Below are positions 1-10,464 of a DNA stretch of 64,000 bases, piece after piece. The stretch is from Ascarosepion bandense. Lineage: Eukaryota; Mollusca; Cephalopoda; Sepiida; Sepiidae. Made by a program: the position numbers and the translations under genes. The first letter of the stretch is position 1; each line of letters starts with the position of its first letter. The notes below the pieces were generated by a model. The model was not told the DNA's origin. It searched no databases and saw only the letters and a program-made list of their open reading frames with translations. The stretch spans positions 682,001-746,000 of the forward strand of contig JBBBDQ010001028.1 in NCBI GenBank assembly GCA_037127315.1, written 5' to 3'.

Positions 1-38
1 TCGACTCTCGATTATTTATCTTATGCTAAGTGTCTGCG

Positions 39-300
39 ATGGATGTTGATCTAAGGAAGCGTACGAAAACTGTAATTCTGCACGAACACACTGACAAGCC
101 TCACAGAGAGATTGCGGATATTCTTGGTGTCAGCCTTTCAACTGTCAGTCGTGTCATCAAAGCGGAGAAATAAACTGGACTCATCAGTCTAAAACGTAAA
201 GGAAAATGCGGTCGGAAGAGAAAAACACCAAGAGACGACGTATACCTGATCAAGGAAAGTGTGAATGATCCTATGAAAATTAATTTGCACAAGGGTGGAT
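39..300 (+). pseudogene. Tc1/mariner-like transposase, N-terminal fragment
   Basis: An ATG at 39 opens 44 codons that read as a paired-type helix-turn-helix, with an HREIADILGVSLSTVSRVIK-like stretch at residues 22-41. A TAA at 171-173 interrupts the frame. The same frame then resumes with a basic linker (LKRKGKCGRKRKTPRDD) typical of the region between the two DNA-binding subdomains of Tc1-type transposases. Similarity fades after about 300 and no DDE catalytic domain follows, so this is a dead 5' remnant. In an active element this domain would bind the terminal inverted repeats. The left inverted repeat, if any survives, lies outside the window. Confidence 0.7.
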
Positions 301-604
301 ATAGTGGTGCTATCACGAGTTTTGTGATGTGTGTGAATGGTGGTAATGTACCAGGTTGGCAATTTTCTGGTTGATGCTTCTGACTGATGTTTACGAGCCT
401 GAACTTTTGCATAGCGTCTAGAGAGGCTGCTCTAATCAGCAGTTGAATAATATCTGAGTTCTTGAAGTGCCATGTCACGTATAGATGAGTGTCTCTGCAA
501 GCACCTCCAGTGGGCAACCATGAGGCCACACTATACTGCAGTCTGCGTCAGTTCCCTTCCCGCATATGTTACATTAGACGATCAACTACTACTATTACTA
601 CTAC
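301..604. other. Unassigned intergenic sequence
   Basis: I see no convincing coding frame or repeat here. A long antisense open frame over 101-529 runs across the transposase remnant and has no recognisable motif. Trinucleotide (CTA)n-like sequence occurs near 585-606. Confidence 0.5.
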
Positions 605-924
605 TAGCCTAGGACTCTCCTTACCAACATAACTAAAAAAAACAACAACAACAAAAAAACATGATCATAAACAATCCATGATAAAAAAAACTAAACCAGT
701 CAAACAAAAAATACCTAAATTCCTCAATATTTCTTTCTCCAACATCCGTGGTCTTTGTACCAACTTTTGTAGTGTGGAATCGTTTCTTATCGAAAAGTCC
801 CCAAAATCCTAGTTCTCTGTGAATCTAATCTTAACTCTGCAATCCTTTTCTCTGATTTCTTAATACCTGGTTATATACATCCTCTCTTTAGGAATGAGTC
901 TAATGTCCACATGCAAGGCCTGCA
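605..924 (+). pseudogene. CR1/jockey-type LINE, start of endonuclease domain (fragment)
   Basis: The translation near 724-900 reads ISFSNIRGLCTNFCSVESF, then a stretch like LCESNL and a DFLIPGYIHPLFRNES segment. These are the first blocks of an APE-type endonuclease of a non-LTR retrotransposon. The same string of blocks, with the same upstream leader, opens the longer LINE at 42.3 kb, so both belong to one family. The fragment ends where an (AT)n tract begins, as if truncated or interrupted there. Confidence 0.65.

Positions 925-951
<27 letters not shown>
924..951. repeat. (AT)n microsatellite
   Basis: A pure AT dinucleotide run directly abutting the LINE fragment. Confidence 0.95.
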
Positions 952-955
<4 letters not shown>

Positions 956-1353
956 AAAGAAAATACCTATTTTTATTTATTTCGCTCTACCTCAGTATTG
1001 ACCGCTTTTTGTTAGTTGATTACTCGTATCGGGTTTTTTTCTTTGTGCTGACTCGGTCTGAACTCTTTTGACTGATGTTCATGTACTTAACTCTTTCTTT
1101 TTTAAAACCGTTTTTTCTCTTCTTCGTAAATTTGTGGAAGGTTTTTCGACACGAGTATAGTTATAAATACGAATAGAAATGAATAGAATATGGGAACCAT
1201 TTATACGGAGTGCTAGAGAAAACCAAGATTGTAATAAAAATGGTTACTGAGACTGAAAATTCATATACTGATATCCTCAAGGACACATGGTCCATTGCAT
1301 AAAAATGTTGGTTGGATTTAATTGATTCAAAGAGTTGTGAGTTCAGTACTTGG

Positions 1354-1354
<1 letters not shown>
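952..1354. other. Unassigned sequence
   Basis: T-rich sequence with no supported gene or repeat. Confidence 0.5.
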
Positions 1355-1432
<78 letters not shown>

Positions 1433-1436
1433 CATA
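1355..1436. repeat. (CA)n(TA)n compound microsatellite
   Basis: About 60 bp of CA dinucleotides run directly into a TA run. Cysteine/valine-repeat frames called across it are artefacts of the repeat. Confidence 0.95.
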
Positions 1437-1713
1437 TATTTATATTCATTTACATATATGTATGTATAAACATGAGATGAATTGTTAAAGTTGTAAAAGT
1501 AAACTATTATTATTGACTGAGGAATGCGCACACACACATAAATGAAACAAAATCAACCTAACACCGATAAGAGCATTCCATAAATTACTTTAATGAAAAA
1601 TGAGAATAACCCCAGTCACTTACTGAACGATTACTAAAATGTTCGTCTACAAAACTCTCGAGTCGAGATGACGAATCAATCAGCTAAAAGACCAATTTTT
1701 ATTTGTAATAATC

Positions 1714-1717
<4 letters not shown>

Positions 1718-1766
<49 letters not shown>
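1718..1766. repeat. (TA)n microsatellite
   Basis: A near-pure TA run of about 48 bp. Confidence 0.95.
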
Positions 1767-1770
<4 letters not shown>

Positions 1771-2119
1771 AAACGTTATTTTTAATGGCTACTCCTATAT
1801 TAGCAGATGCTCTGCTTTTATTACTAAACTGTATGTTTATTTATTTACATCTACCGGTTTGAATATTTGATAAATCTTATTACAAGATTTCTCCTTCAGG
1901 CTATCCTGCCTAAGAAACACCACTTCTATTGCAGCAGCTGTACATGTGATGCCCCTACGACTCTCGCGGATTATGGTACTTTTAATGATAAATGGTAAAC
2001 AAATTTGAAAAATTGTATACTATTGTAAGATTAACTTCGCATGCCAATGTTTGAAAATATTTTATATTAAAAATATATTAACACTGGCTGTGAAAGTAAG
2101 AAAATTACAAATTTAAAAC
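1767..2119. other. Unassigned sequence
   Basis: No supported gene or known repeat. Confidence 0.5.
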
Positions 2120-2789
2120 ACTGCACCATTGGCGACAATTTACTCCTCGCATAACATAAGTGAAGAAAAAAGTTCCAGCGACAATTTTTTAATCGTACGT
2201 AATGATATTAAAACATTTGCGTAAACTAAACACCAAAAAGATCAGACGACTTATTTTAAGAATAACCGTCTCTGATTGGTCTATTAATCGTAGGCCCGTG
2301 AGAACACGCCTGAGAACATGTTTTGACGAGGTTTCCGCCCAAAATTACTATGTGTTCCGGAACCTACCGTAACTACATAAAAGGAAGAAACTAACAAGAA
2401 TCTTTTAGTGAGAAATCTCCTTCTGAACAACTCGCAGCAGAAGACAGTCACTCAATACTGAATGCTTATTAAGTTAAACAATATACTTAACATATTCGTT
2501 CAACTAACTCACTCTCTTAGTCTTAACATATATTGATTATTCAATTCTCACTCACACACCCATTTCAATTGACATCCACAGCATAATATCAAAATAACAT
2601 TTATTTAATTTAACAGATTAAATAACTTCTGCATCACTCGAACTGTTCCTATAACAAAGCACACCACGTGGAAGATTCATTGTGAAAGACATTCAACCTT
2701 AATTTTTCGTAAGCATACAATTTTACAACTTTTCGTATGTTTATCACCACTACAATTATTATATATATTATATTGTAGGGATAAGAAAT
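2120..2789 (+). repeat. Possible LTR-like promoter block
   Basis: A TATA-like ACATAAAAGG occurs near 2374, followed by a CA/CT-rich stretch and an ATTTATTTAATT-type T-rich segment. This is a layout seen in retrotransposon LTRs. A TGGCGACAATT string near 2133 resembles a primer-binding site, but its position does not fit a simple LTR-PBS order. No paired copy or target duplication was found, so this is only a suggestion. Confidence 0.2.
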
Positions 2790-3480
2790 TAAAAACTAAA
2801 AGCATTGTGGAAAAACCCAACTAAAAAAATTCACAAGTCAGTGTGAAAAGCAAATTCTGAATCCAGATTGGATTTAAAACAGCAAATTCATATATGACGT
2901 ATATTCACGCCTAGATGTGAAAAGCTTTGCTGGAGCCGGCATCATGAGAAGTTTAACGACGCTAACCTGTCAAAAGTCAGTCGACATGGTAGCGGTTAGC
3001 TGGGACTTCGTGGCAATGTAACGGAAGAAAATTCAAGAAGCCGACCCGGACGCAGGGCACGTCACAGTTTCATTCGACCTCTTCTTTCAATTTTTTTTTC
3101 TTCTTTTTCACTCCATGCGAGAACAAATGGACACGTTAAGTACAACTTCTTTATTTGTTTTGCCTTCTCTTTCTCTCAACCTGTCGCGACCTACTAAAAG
3201 AGGAAGGAACAAAGTCTTTACAGTCTGCTACTACACAACCATGAACTCTAAACTTCAGCGGATATTTTAAATACCTACATTCCTCTACGAACAATTTAAA
3301 CTACAAAACTGTATGCATTTTCTCAGTTAACATTTTTCTACTTACAAATATATTACAGTGTTCAGTTAACAAAATTTCGCTTATATTTTTCTTCTTACAT
3401 TTTTGTCATTCTGTAAATAAATATTTGCTTTGATGAACACACAAAATATTTTATCCTTTCACATTTCAACAACCCACCTT
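2790..3480 (+). repeat. Dispersed repeat family A, copy 1 (PLE- or LTR-associated)
   Basis: This block shares an ordered set of short matches with 54.0-54.7 kb and 63.6-64.0 kb. They begin with TCAGTGTGAAAA-type sequence (2838-2849) and continue through ACGTTAAGTACAACTTCTTT and a CTTTATTAGT-like segment, ending in AT-rich sequence with TTATCCTTTCACA. The same opening string directly follows PLE coding sequence at 55.87 kb. That suggests these are terminal repeats (pLTRs) of a Penelope-like element. A conventional LTR is the alternative. Confidence 0.4.
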
Positions 3481-4085
3481 CTAATAACGATGAAAACCTT
3501 CAGATAATTCAAGTAATGATAAATTCTGCATAAAATTTGTAAGCTGTGGGGAGTTCGGTTAAGTAAGACACAAAATCGAATCAAAGAAATATTAACCAGC
3601 TTCAATAGAAATGTTATATCGTTTGTTGCCTTACAGAATTTTGTTGTATTTCTTTTGTTTCGTCATTGTACAAATTATAAATGTTTGTGGATTGGATTCT
3701 GAACACGCTTGTAACTTGTAATAAGTGAATAGCAATTATTTGATCACATAGATAACCTTACATCAATTACAATATTATTATTCTTAAATTTAGGAATAAT
3801 TTGAAAAAAAATATCTTAGCATAATATATTTGTCATACTTATCTTTATTTAAATGAATTACCGATACAAGTGTTGTAATCAATATATCCAGGACATATAT
3901 ATACGAAATGAACCAGAAATTTACCATATTATTAAAAAAAATCTCACAGAAGAGGGACTAAAACGCCCATTCACCCACGTCTACTCATCCCTACGAACCT
4001 TAGTATACCACTAATTCTTAAAACCCATTTCTATCGTGGTTGAAAAGAATCGTGAATCAGTATTATTGGTGTCATAAGAGAACAA
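3481..4085. other. Unassigned AT-rich sequence
   Basis: Nothing recognisable in coding, RNA or repeat terms. Confidence 0.5.
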
Positions 4086-4090
4086 ACTAT

Positions 4091-4352
4091 GTCCGTTGTG
4101 GTGCAGTGGATATCGGCTAAGAACGAGAAATCTTGGAGCCGAGTTCGAATTCCAGCTGAATTCGTTGCATTCACCTGGGAAAGGTATTAATAACAGGACA
4201 GCTTGGGTTCTATAGCCTTGGTCGACAACCAGTCTACTACAGAAAGTAATGACAACCTACTGCGGGAAAATCTTTTGCCCAGTCAGTCATGTCTTGAAAG
4301 GGACATGATCGCCCAAGTGTGTATCACGTATGGCACTTAACTGACTGAATGA
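4091..4352 (+). repeat. tRNA-derived SINE, family 1, copy 1
   Basis: The head carries tRNA promoter blocks: an A box (GTGGTGCAGTGGATA) and a B box (GAGTTCGAATTCC) about 40 bp downstream. The unrelated body includes AACCAGTCTAC, GCCCAGTCAGTCATGTC, ATGATCGCCCAAG and CACTTAACTGACTGA. Three more copies in the window (26.0, 36.7 and 50.1 kb) share these blocks in the same order, so this is a real repeat family. SINEs are transcribed by RNA polymerase III from these boxes and are mobilised by LINE reverse transcriptase. Confidence 0.85.
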
Positions 4353-6009
4353 TATTTATTCAAAGATAGGATACAACCAAATAGTAAATGCAAACGATAC
4401 AAGGATAGGGATGAGATTGTAAATCATATAATAAACGATGCCACGTTAACTGAGAATCATGCAAATTCTTGGAATTTGATCAGGCAAACAATAATAAATG
4501 CACGAATTTGAAGTAGTCTGAGAGACTAAAAAACAAAAATTAAATTCTCTGAGATTTTGAAATTCAATCAGATAACCCAATCTATGTCAGAGATTTTGTC
4601 ATTGTTAACATAGAAGAGATGTTAGTGAATGTTACTATTTCATCAAACTACTTAATAAAAGTGGACTTTTGTTAAAAAACTAAAAAAATGTGGTACATAA
4701 AAAGTGACAGTATTGCCTATTATTATTAGCTTACTTGGAATAAGTACAAAGAACAAGGAGAAAAATGTGAAGAAACTTACCAAAAACCACAGGCGCGAAG
4801 ATTTAAATATCTGGTCTGTCTTCCTTAACACAGACATGTGCCGCTTCGCGAAAAAATAAACTTAAAAAGTAAAGGAACACAATAGTAATAATTAGCTGAT
4901 AACGATGATATTTAACGATGCTGAACCATCGAACAGCTAAATTTATTTCCAACTAAACACTTTGAAATTAATACGAAACAAAACATTTTGTGTAATGATT
5001 TATCTTAACTTATTTTTCAATTTGTTTTTATGAAGATAATTCGTTCAAATTTCATTTCATACACCATGCCTGCGTCTGCATGTGGTAAACTACGACACCA
5101 GGGGATAAATTAGGTTTTTTCTTTAAGTTTTTAAAATTCTTTATTTATATTAAGCAACCTGCAATGAAGAATTTTGACCAAAAAATTAAAGATGTCTTCA
5201 ATATTCAAAATTTCATTGTCAACTTTATTGCATTGAATTGTGTCGTTTTATCAAGAGGGATCTTGGTGTAGATCCAGAGAAAGTCAAGGAAAATATAATG
5301 ATAATTAATAAATATATGGACTAGTTATTATCAATTAAATAATATTAAAGAAAAAGCTGGAAACATCTGTGTACGTTTGATATATGCGAATTTCCTTTTC
5401 TTGTATACACACTCACGGTTATACACTACATACAAACAACCGCGCGCACGCGCGCACGCACACTATGGATGCTAAGCTTACATCGGTAATTTAAATTTAT
5501 AAATACATGTTGCAATAAAAATTTAATATAAAAGCATTACAAATTTAATGTTTAAATAATTCATTTTATATTGTGCTAGAGTCATAGGGTGATATTATTT
5601 GGCGATATCACCTGTGTGCCCGAAAATATCCCGCAAAAAGCTCTGGATTCTAAAGTCAGGTGCCATTTATCACTCGGATTCAATAACTAAATAAAATTGT
5701 ATCACGGTCGATTAATTTCTAAAAAGAAACAATTGATCTCTGAAAAAAGTTTCAAGAAGAGGATTTTTCATAGAAAGCTGAATAACTGCAAAGAATATAA
5801 CAATTATTATACCACTTTTAAAAATAGACATTAAGAATAAAATTTACTTTTTCAGATTGACTAATTGACTGCTTCGTTTTCTACGGTTTATTACGGCAGG
5901 TTATTCAAAGTCTTTTTTTTCTTTTTAGATTGTAAAGATTTTTGGTGGGAAGATAATGGTTTAGTGATACAAGTCTTACTAATTAACCCATATCTGGAGA
6001 GAGAAGAGC
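4353..6009. other. Unassigned AT-rich sequence
   Basis: No gene is supported. A short alternating purine-pyrimidine tract (CGCG and CGCA steps) lies at 5440-5462. A small perfect 8-bp stem (GGTGATAT / ATATCACC) lies at 5588-5612. Confidence 0.5.
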
Positions 6010-6131
6010 CAGATTCATACTTTTTCCAAAGTGATTCCGCCTAAGTAAATATAAAGAACCCAACGGAAATTTGAACTCAGCTCTCCACTTACCAATACCG
6101 AATCATATTGCATTACACCACCCACACATCC
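6010..6131 (-). repeat. tRNA-like SINE head adjoining a 5S-like sequence
   Basis: On the minus strand an A-box-like GGTGGTGTAATGCAA is followed about 45 bp later by a B-box-like GAGTTCAAATTTCC. The sequence lies immediately 3' of the 5S-like block, reading in the same direction. It differs from family 1. It could be the second module of a composite SINE or an independent tRNA-derived insertion. Confidence 0.5.
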
Positions 6132-6135
6132 AAGA

Positions 6136-6248
6136 TTACAGCACATGGTATTCCTAAGCGGTCATCCATCTAAGTGCTGACCAAACGCAACGTTGCTTAA
6201 CTTCGATGATCGTGCAAGAACTGGTGTTTCAACGTTATGTGGTCCTAC
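6136..6248 (-). pseudogene. 5S rRNA-derived sequence (pseudogene or SINE3-type head)
   Basis: On the minus strand this matches eukaryotic 5S rRNA over nearly its whole length. It begins GTAGGACCACATAACGTTGAA, close to the 5S 5' end. It then has the core GAAGTTAAGCAACGTTG, followed by GATGGATGACCGCTTAGGAATACC, the internal-promoter and 3' part of 5S. Many substitutions against the conserved sequence argue against a working gene. The tRNA-like block that follows makes a 5S-headed (SINE3-like) element plausible. A solitary 5S retropseudogene is the alternative. Confidence 0.75.
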
Positions 6249-7977
6249 TTTTTCAGTCATTAACCTCGAGTTATTAAATGAAAATGTCATGATCAATGGA
6301 TGAAACAATTTTATAACAGACATTGAGAGAAACGTATTTAATTGTATAATTTTGGAGGAATTGCATTTAGATGAACATATGACAAAGCATAAGTTCTTTG
6401 AGCAGAGTATATTATTGCTTTGTTGTTGCGTTTACAAAAAACTATGCATTGAAGTTCGTTTCTACTGCTTCCCTCCACTTACCGCTGCCCAAACATGCAT
6501 TCCAATTATGCTACCCGGGTTCATAAAAAATATTTATTGGAATAGAATGTAAGTGATTTGTTATCAACATACTTTTACTTTAATTGTTTTTTGAAGCTAT
6601 AATGTCTATAATCCATGTAAATCACAGTCATTCATTATCCATAGGCGATCGCCATCTACCACGTTGCCAGTGTTCTTCACAGCAAGTAATGTAAAATAAA
6701 TAAATAAATAAACAAAACAAAACCTGTTTAAAGTTCTGATACGTTGTTTTCGAATTAAAGTAAAATAAAATAATAATACAGACACTTTTACAGAAATTAT
6801 TTTTATTTATCAGAAAAGAAAGAAAGAAAGAAAGAAAGAAAGAAAACGACAAAGAAAAGAGAGTAAAAAAAAGAAAAAGAAAAGATCGAATTAAATCAAA
6901 TTAAGTCAATTCTTAGTGGGCAGGTGGTGCTTGGTAAAATAGAACTTGTGATTTTAAATTCATAAGCAATGAACCCGAAAAAAATTAGTAATAATCGTCG
7001 ACTCAATAAAACCACAATTATTACAATGTGAATACTAAAAGCCTAAAAACAAATGAAAAATTTAGTTCGAATCTTGCGTCAAAAAGAAAATACTTTTTAG
7101 TACATCTTAATTTACACCTACCAAGAAAATGTCTCACTCTCTAGTCACTTAGTCTAATGTACTGAATAGGAGGATGTTTGCCTTACTTATGCCGTTTTCG
7201 TTTTTGTTGTTTACTATGCTGAACTTGAGAGAAACAAAAAGAAAGGATAGTGAAAGACATCAAGAGGAAGAAGGAAAGAAATAAATAAGAAGAAATTTGT
7301 ATTTAGTACGTACCTTTTCACCTTTGTCAGTATAAGTTGTCTGCAAGCAAAAAAGTTTTGTATAAAATTAGGAAAAGAAAAATAAGGTTTAAACTGTGGT
7401 ATTTTATGTTAAAAAGTCTAGAAAAATATTTTAAAAAATTTAATAATAAAACATCGTTTAAAATATACAAAAATATTTTTTAAATAACGTAGGTAAGAAA
7501 TCTCAGGAGATTAACATTTACACAGCTTACCATGTTGACGGATATAGCAGAAATGCGGTATGCCTTTCTTTCTTGGTGTTGATTGGATAAAAATAGCCAC
7601 ATCCCAGGTCACATGACTCCTATAACATAAATAAAATAACCATGTAAACTAAACTAATAAAAATAAAGTAAAAGAAAAACGTTCGAGACGCACCTTCATG
7701 TATTGACTAATCAACACCGAGGAACACCTCTCCTAACAGCCAGTCTGATAGGTGCCTCTTTTTAGCGCAATGTTTTAGCTTTGAAGGTGAAAATATTTTA
7801 CTCCAGTTGGAGTACCAACCCGTGATAATATGCCGACCCCCATTCTTTCATTCTGTCCAACACAACATAGCACACTCAATCGGCTGTACATAATTAAACT
7901 TAAAACTTATATTTACTTCGCAAATTGCTGTTAGTTTCACCTGTTCCCCCATCCCAAGACTAATAGTAACATTTTCA
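6249..7977. other. Unassigned AT-rich sequence with an (AAAG)n tract
   Basis: An (AAAG)n run lies at 6813-6844. I see no supported gene. Open frames of 60-74 codons here have no recognisable domain. Confidence 0.5.
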
Positions 7978-7991
7978 TATCTATCTATCTC

Positions 7992-8050
<59 letters not shown>
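7978..8050. repeat. (TATC)n tetranucleotide array 1
   Basis: About 18 TATC units with one TCTC interruption near the start, preceded by CATTTTCATATC. Confidence 0.95.
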
Positions 8051-8478
8051 GCTTGCCATAACAACACACATCCTTGTTTTCACTTTCCACTTTCGATAAA
8101 TTTCAAAAGTCCTTGTAGGTGATGAATTATTTTCTACCTTACAACCCCTCCTTTTCTCACAGATGAGACGTCATAAGCCTCTCGCTGCACTATTGCTATT
8201 TACATGGAAAGTGTTTTGACTAACTACACTCCTTAGTTTCACCAGTCCTTCTTTTCATGGCTAAAATCCGCCATGCGACACACATTTTAGCGAACCACCA
8301 TCGAATTCCTTTGGTGTGATGTAAGTTCCAATCAAGCAGATTCTTTCCATGAATCACTGTCCTGTGGAGCTTACTCCCAAGAGATATATTCTCTAATCTC
8401 TACAATTTAAACTTGTTCAATTCTGGTTAACTGTTATCTTTCACGCATATCTGAATAAGCTGTGTAGTAAACCATTTC
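8051..8478. other. Spacer between two (TATC)n arrays
   Basis: About 430 bp with no recognised gene. Both ends lead into the same tetranucleotide array in the same phase and with similar left flanks. Confidence 0.4.
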
Positions 8479-8479
8479 A

Positions 8480-8539
<60 letters not shown>
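8479..8539. repeat. (TATC)n tetranucleotide array 2
   Basis: A near-pure TATC run, preceded by ACCATTTCATATC. That flank is almost the same as the left flank of array 1. Confidence 0.95.
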
Positions 8540-9208
8540 CTGTTGGTTGAGTGACGTTTAATGTCTTAATTTCATACGACGTATACTAATCGTACATGGA
8601 CTTCTTCGTCTTTAAATGCTCCACAAATGTAGCTTGGGTATTTGTACGACAACTAAATATTTGTCTTAATGTATTAATTTTATTTTTAGCTCCATAATTC
8701 TCTTCCCACTTCTTTTGCCTTTTTTTCAGTTTTAGTAATCAAACTTCAAAAAACGTTTTCAATAAAAACTATTTACTTGAAGCTTTGTCACTGAGTACCA
8801 AACGATTTTATATTAGTGACATTATTTTCATGTTCATTATGGAATTAATACCAAAATTATTAGCAAAAACTACCTTTCTTACTAACACGATAACAGTACT
8901 ATATTGAATTCACTCACATCAATCATTCGTCTATGGTGATTTTCTAAGCGCACAAGGCCGAAAGTATGAGGCACCCAGTGAGGAATGTCAGCTTACTGAG
9001 TAATGAACAGGTAACTCTGCGACAGGGATTTTATTTTTGGAGTGTCTATATCTCTGCATGTTGTTTCCGACAGAGCATGGTCGCCGTGAGTCTCAAGAAG
9101 AATTCTGTGTTTCAGTTTCAGATTTCTTTTGAAAAAGTAGTGCAGTAAAATTCCCTGCAAATACACTTTCTTTGGCACGAAATCCGACATGTTAAACGCT
9201 ATGAAAAA
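8540..9208. other. Unassigned sequence
   Basis: No supported gene. Two short open frames near 8966-9190 overlap on opposite strands and show no domain. Confidence 0.5.
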
Positions 9209-9428
9209 CTTTTATAAAGTCACATATACTAGAAGTAACGCCTTCGAAGAATACTGTCAAAGTACTTTTTCTTTTCTGTTCAAATGCTTATTATGTACCC
9301 ATATATATATATTATTTTTACAAGGTCACATGATCCCAGCAGCCCGATTTTTCTAATTACATCAAAACGAGGTTGACTATGTTTGTTCTCTGGGGATCCA
9401 TGTTCAAACTCAAATGTCAGCAGTGACA
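9209..9428 (-). repeat. 3' LTR of the mag-like element
   Basis: The minus strand begins TGTCACTGCTGACATTTGAG at 9428. It ends near 9209 after TATATGTGACTTTATAAAAG. The 5' LTR copy begins TGTGGCTTCCGATATTTGAG at 25270. The LTRs differ at several sites and in the length of an internal TA run, so the insertion is old. Confidence 0.7.
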
Positions 9429-9439
9429 CTTTATTCAGA

Positions 9440-9610
9440 TATAAAACCTCACCTTTTTAGATGACTTCCTCTGAAGTCTATATTTCTTCAGCTTTGGTTC
9501 AATATTTAAAAATCTTGTTGCTGTTCTTTTTCTTTTACCGTAAAACTTTGGTTCAACAATTTCTGATGGTGTGGGTACGTGAAACGTGTCATACAATATT
9601 TCTATTTGGA
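9440..9610 (-). pseudogene. C-terminal tail of mag-like pol
   Basis: Just upstream of the 3' LTR, one minus-strand frame reads TFHVPTPSEIVEPKFYGKRK and continues with a lysine/arginine-rich tail (9460-9600). That fits the end of an integrase polyprotein. The reading ends at the junction with the CsRn1-like element at 9616, which cuts it from the rest of pol at 15.1 kb. Confidence 0.45.
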
Positions 9611-9615
9611 GACTT

Positions 9616-10319
9616 TGTGGTGATACCGACCGAGCATAGCGATGAACCGGATGTTTGCCCGCTCACGACCAAAAAGCAAGATGTTCCGGTTAAAAAATAA
9701 AAATTAATTAAATATTAAATTTCCAGTTCGCGAGCCTACGCGAATTTTATTTATCAGCCAATGGGAAGCCCAGAACCAAATATAAGTGTGAAATCCTAAA
9801 TGAGCTGCTGTGATCCAAAAAGAAGATATAAAAAGCGGATACAGAAAGCATCGAGAGGCAGACCGACTCGAGGAGAAGAGAGTAATTAGTATCTCCCTTG
9901 ACCTAAGTCAAGCGGCTACTATGCTCGCTTCCCATCACCTCTCTTTCCTTCTTCCCTGCCTCAAAAACTACTTACTGACCTAAGGAGCGACTACATCAAA
10001 GACATTCCTTACTTACACGCTCCTGCATTCTTAAGCATTAATTCTCTTTCAGCATTTTATTGCCATGAAGATTTAAAAGGTTACTCTGTTGGACCTATAC
10101 TTCAAATATTACTTCAATTGTAAAAACATTAATTGATATGTGTATATATAAAATGTTATTTTTCTATTCAAATTGCCTATCTTGATTTGTAATCATTTTA
10201 TGACTTATAGTGGGCTATCTACAACAAGGCCAAATTCCGTTAACCTGCAACAGTATACAACTACCCTTCACTAGAACGGACACCCACAACAAACAAGAAA
10301 GAATTGATAACCCGATATA
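9616..10319 (+). repeat. 5' LTR of the CsRn1-like element
   Basis: It starts TGTGGTGATACCGACC and ends just before the primer site. It is closely matched by 14531 to about 15055 and by the solo LTR at 34893-35617. It contains the strongly conserved GCGAGCCTACGCGAATTTTA and a TATA box at 9827. The 5-bp GACTT before it (9611-9615) would be the target duplication, but the matching 3' junction is lost. Confidence 0.85.
9827..9833 (+). promoter_or_regulatory. LTR TATA box
   Basis: TATAAAA within AGAAGATATAAAAAGCGG. It is conserved in the 3' LTR and in the solo LTR at 34.9 kb, so it is the likely core promoter for the genomic transcript. Confidence 0.6.
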
Positions 10320-10322
10320 AAG

Positions 10323-10340
10323 TGGCGACCCCGACGTTCC
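10323..10340 (+). other. Primer-binding site (tRNA-Trp type)
   Basis: TGGCGACCCCGACGTT lies three bases after the LTR. It pairs with the 3' end of tRNA-Trp with about one mismatch, because that tRNA ends in ...ACGTCGGGGTCACCA. From memory, CsRn1-type elements use tRNA-Trp as primer, which fits the gag motif. Confidence 0.7.
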
Positions 10341-10464
10341 CAGATAAACTGGTGACCAACAAGCGTTTTCAACACCTATATATACATATATACACACAAC
10401 AACAACAAAAAAGAATTCGGACTTTCAGTGAAATTTGAATATTTTTCTGCAACACAAACTCAAC

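Noticed and set aside
1161..1537. Open frames of Cys-Val and Tyr-Ile repeats
   Set aside because: They are read straight through (CA)n and (TA)n microsatellites. The same holds at 33756-34032, 46026-46786 and 28927-29145.
2120..2160. Primer-binding site proving an LTR at 2.1-2.8 kb
   Set aside because: TGGCGAC occurs, but on the wrong side of the TATA-like box for that LTR, and no partner LTR or target duplication was found.
4091..4165. Functional tRNA gene
   Set aside because: A and B boxes are present but the cloverleaf does not close, and the sequence continues into the SINE body shared by four copies.
6136..6248. Functional 5S rRNA gene
   Set aside because: Numerous substitutions at conserved positions, no flanking tandem copies, and a tRNA-like module attached.
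9461..9700. 79-codon plus-strand frame
   Set aside because: It runs across the junction of the mag-like pol tail (antisense) and the CsRn1-like LTR, so it is a by-product of the insertion.
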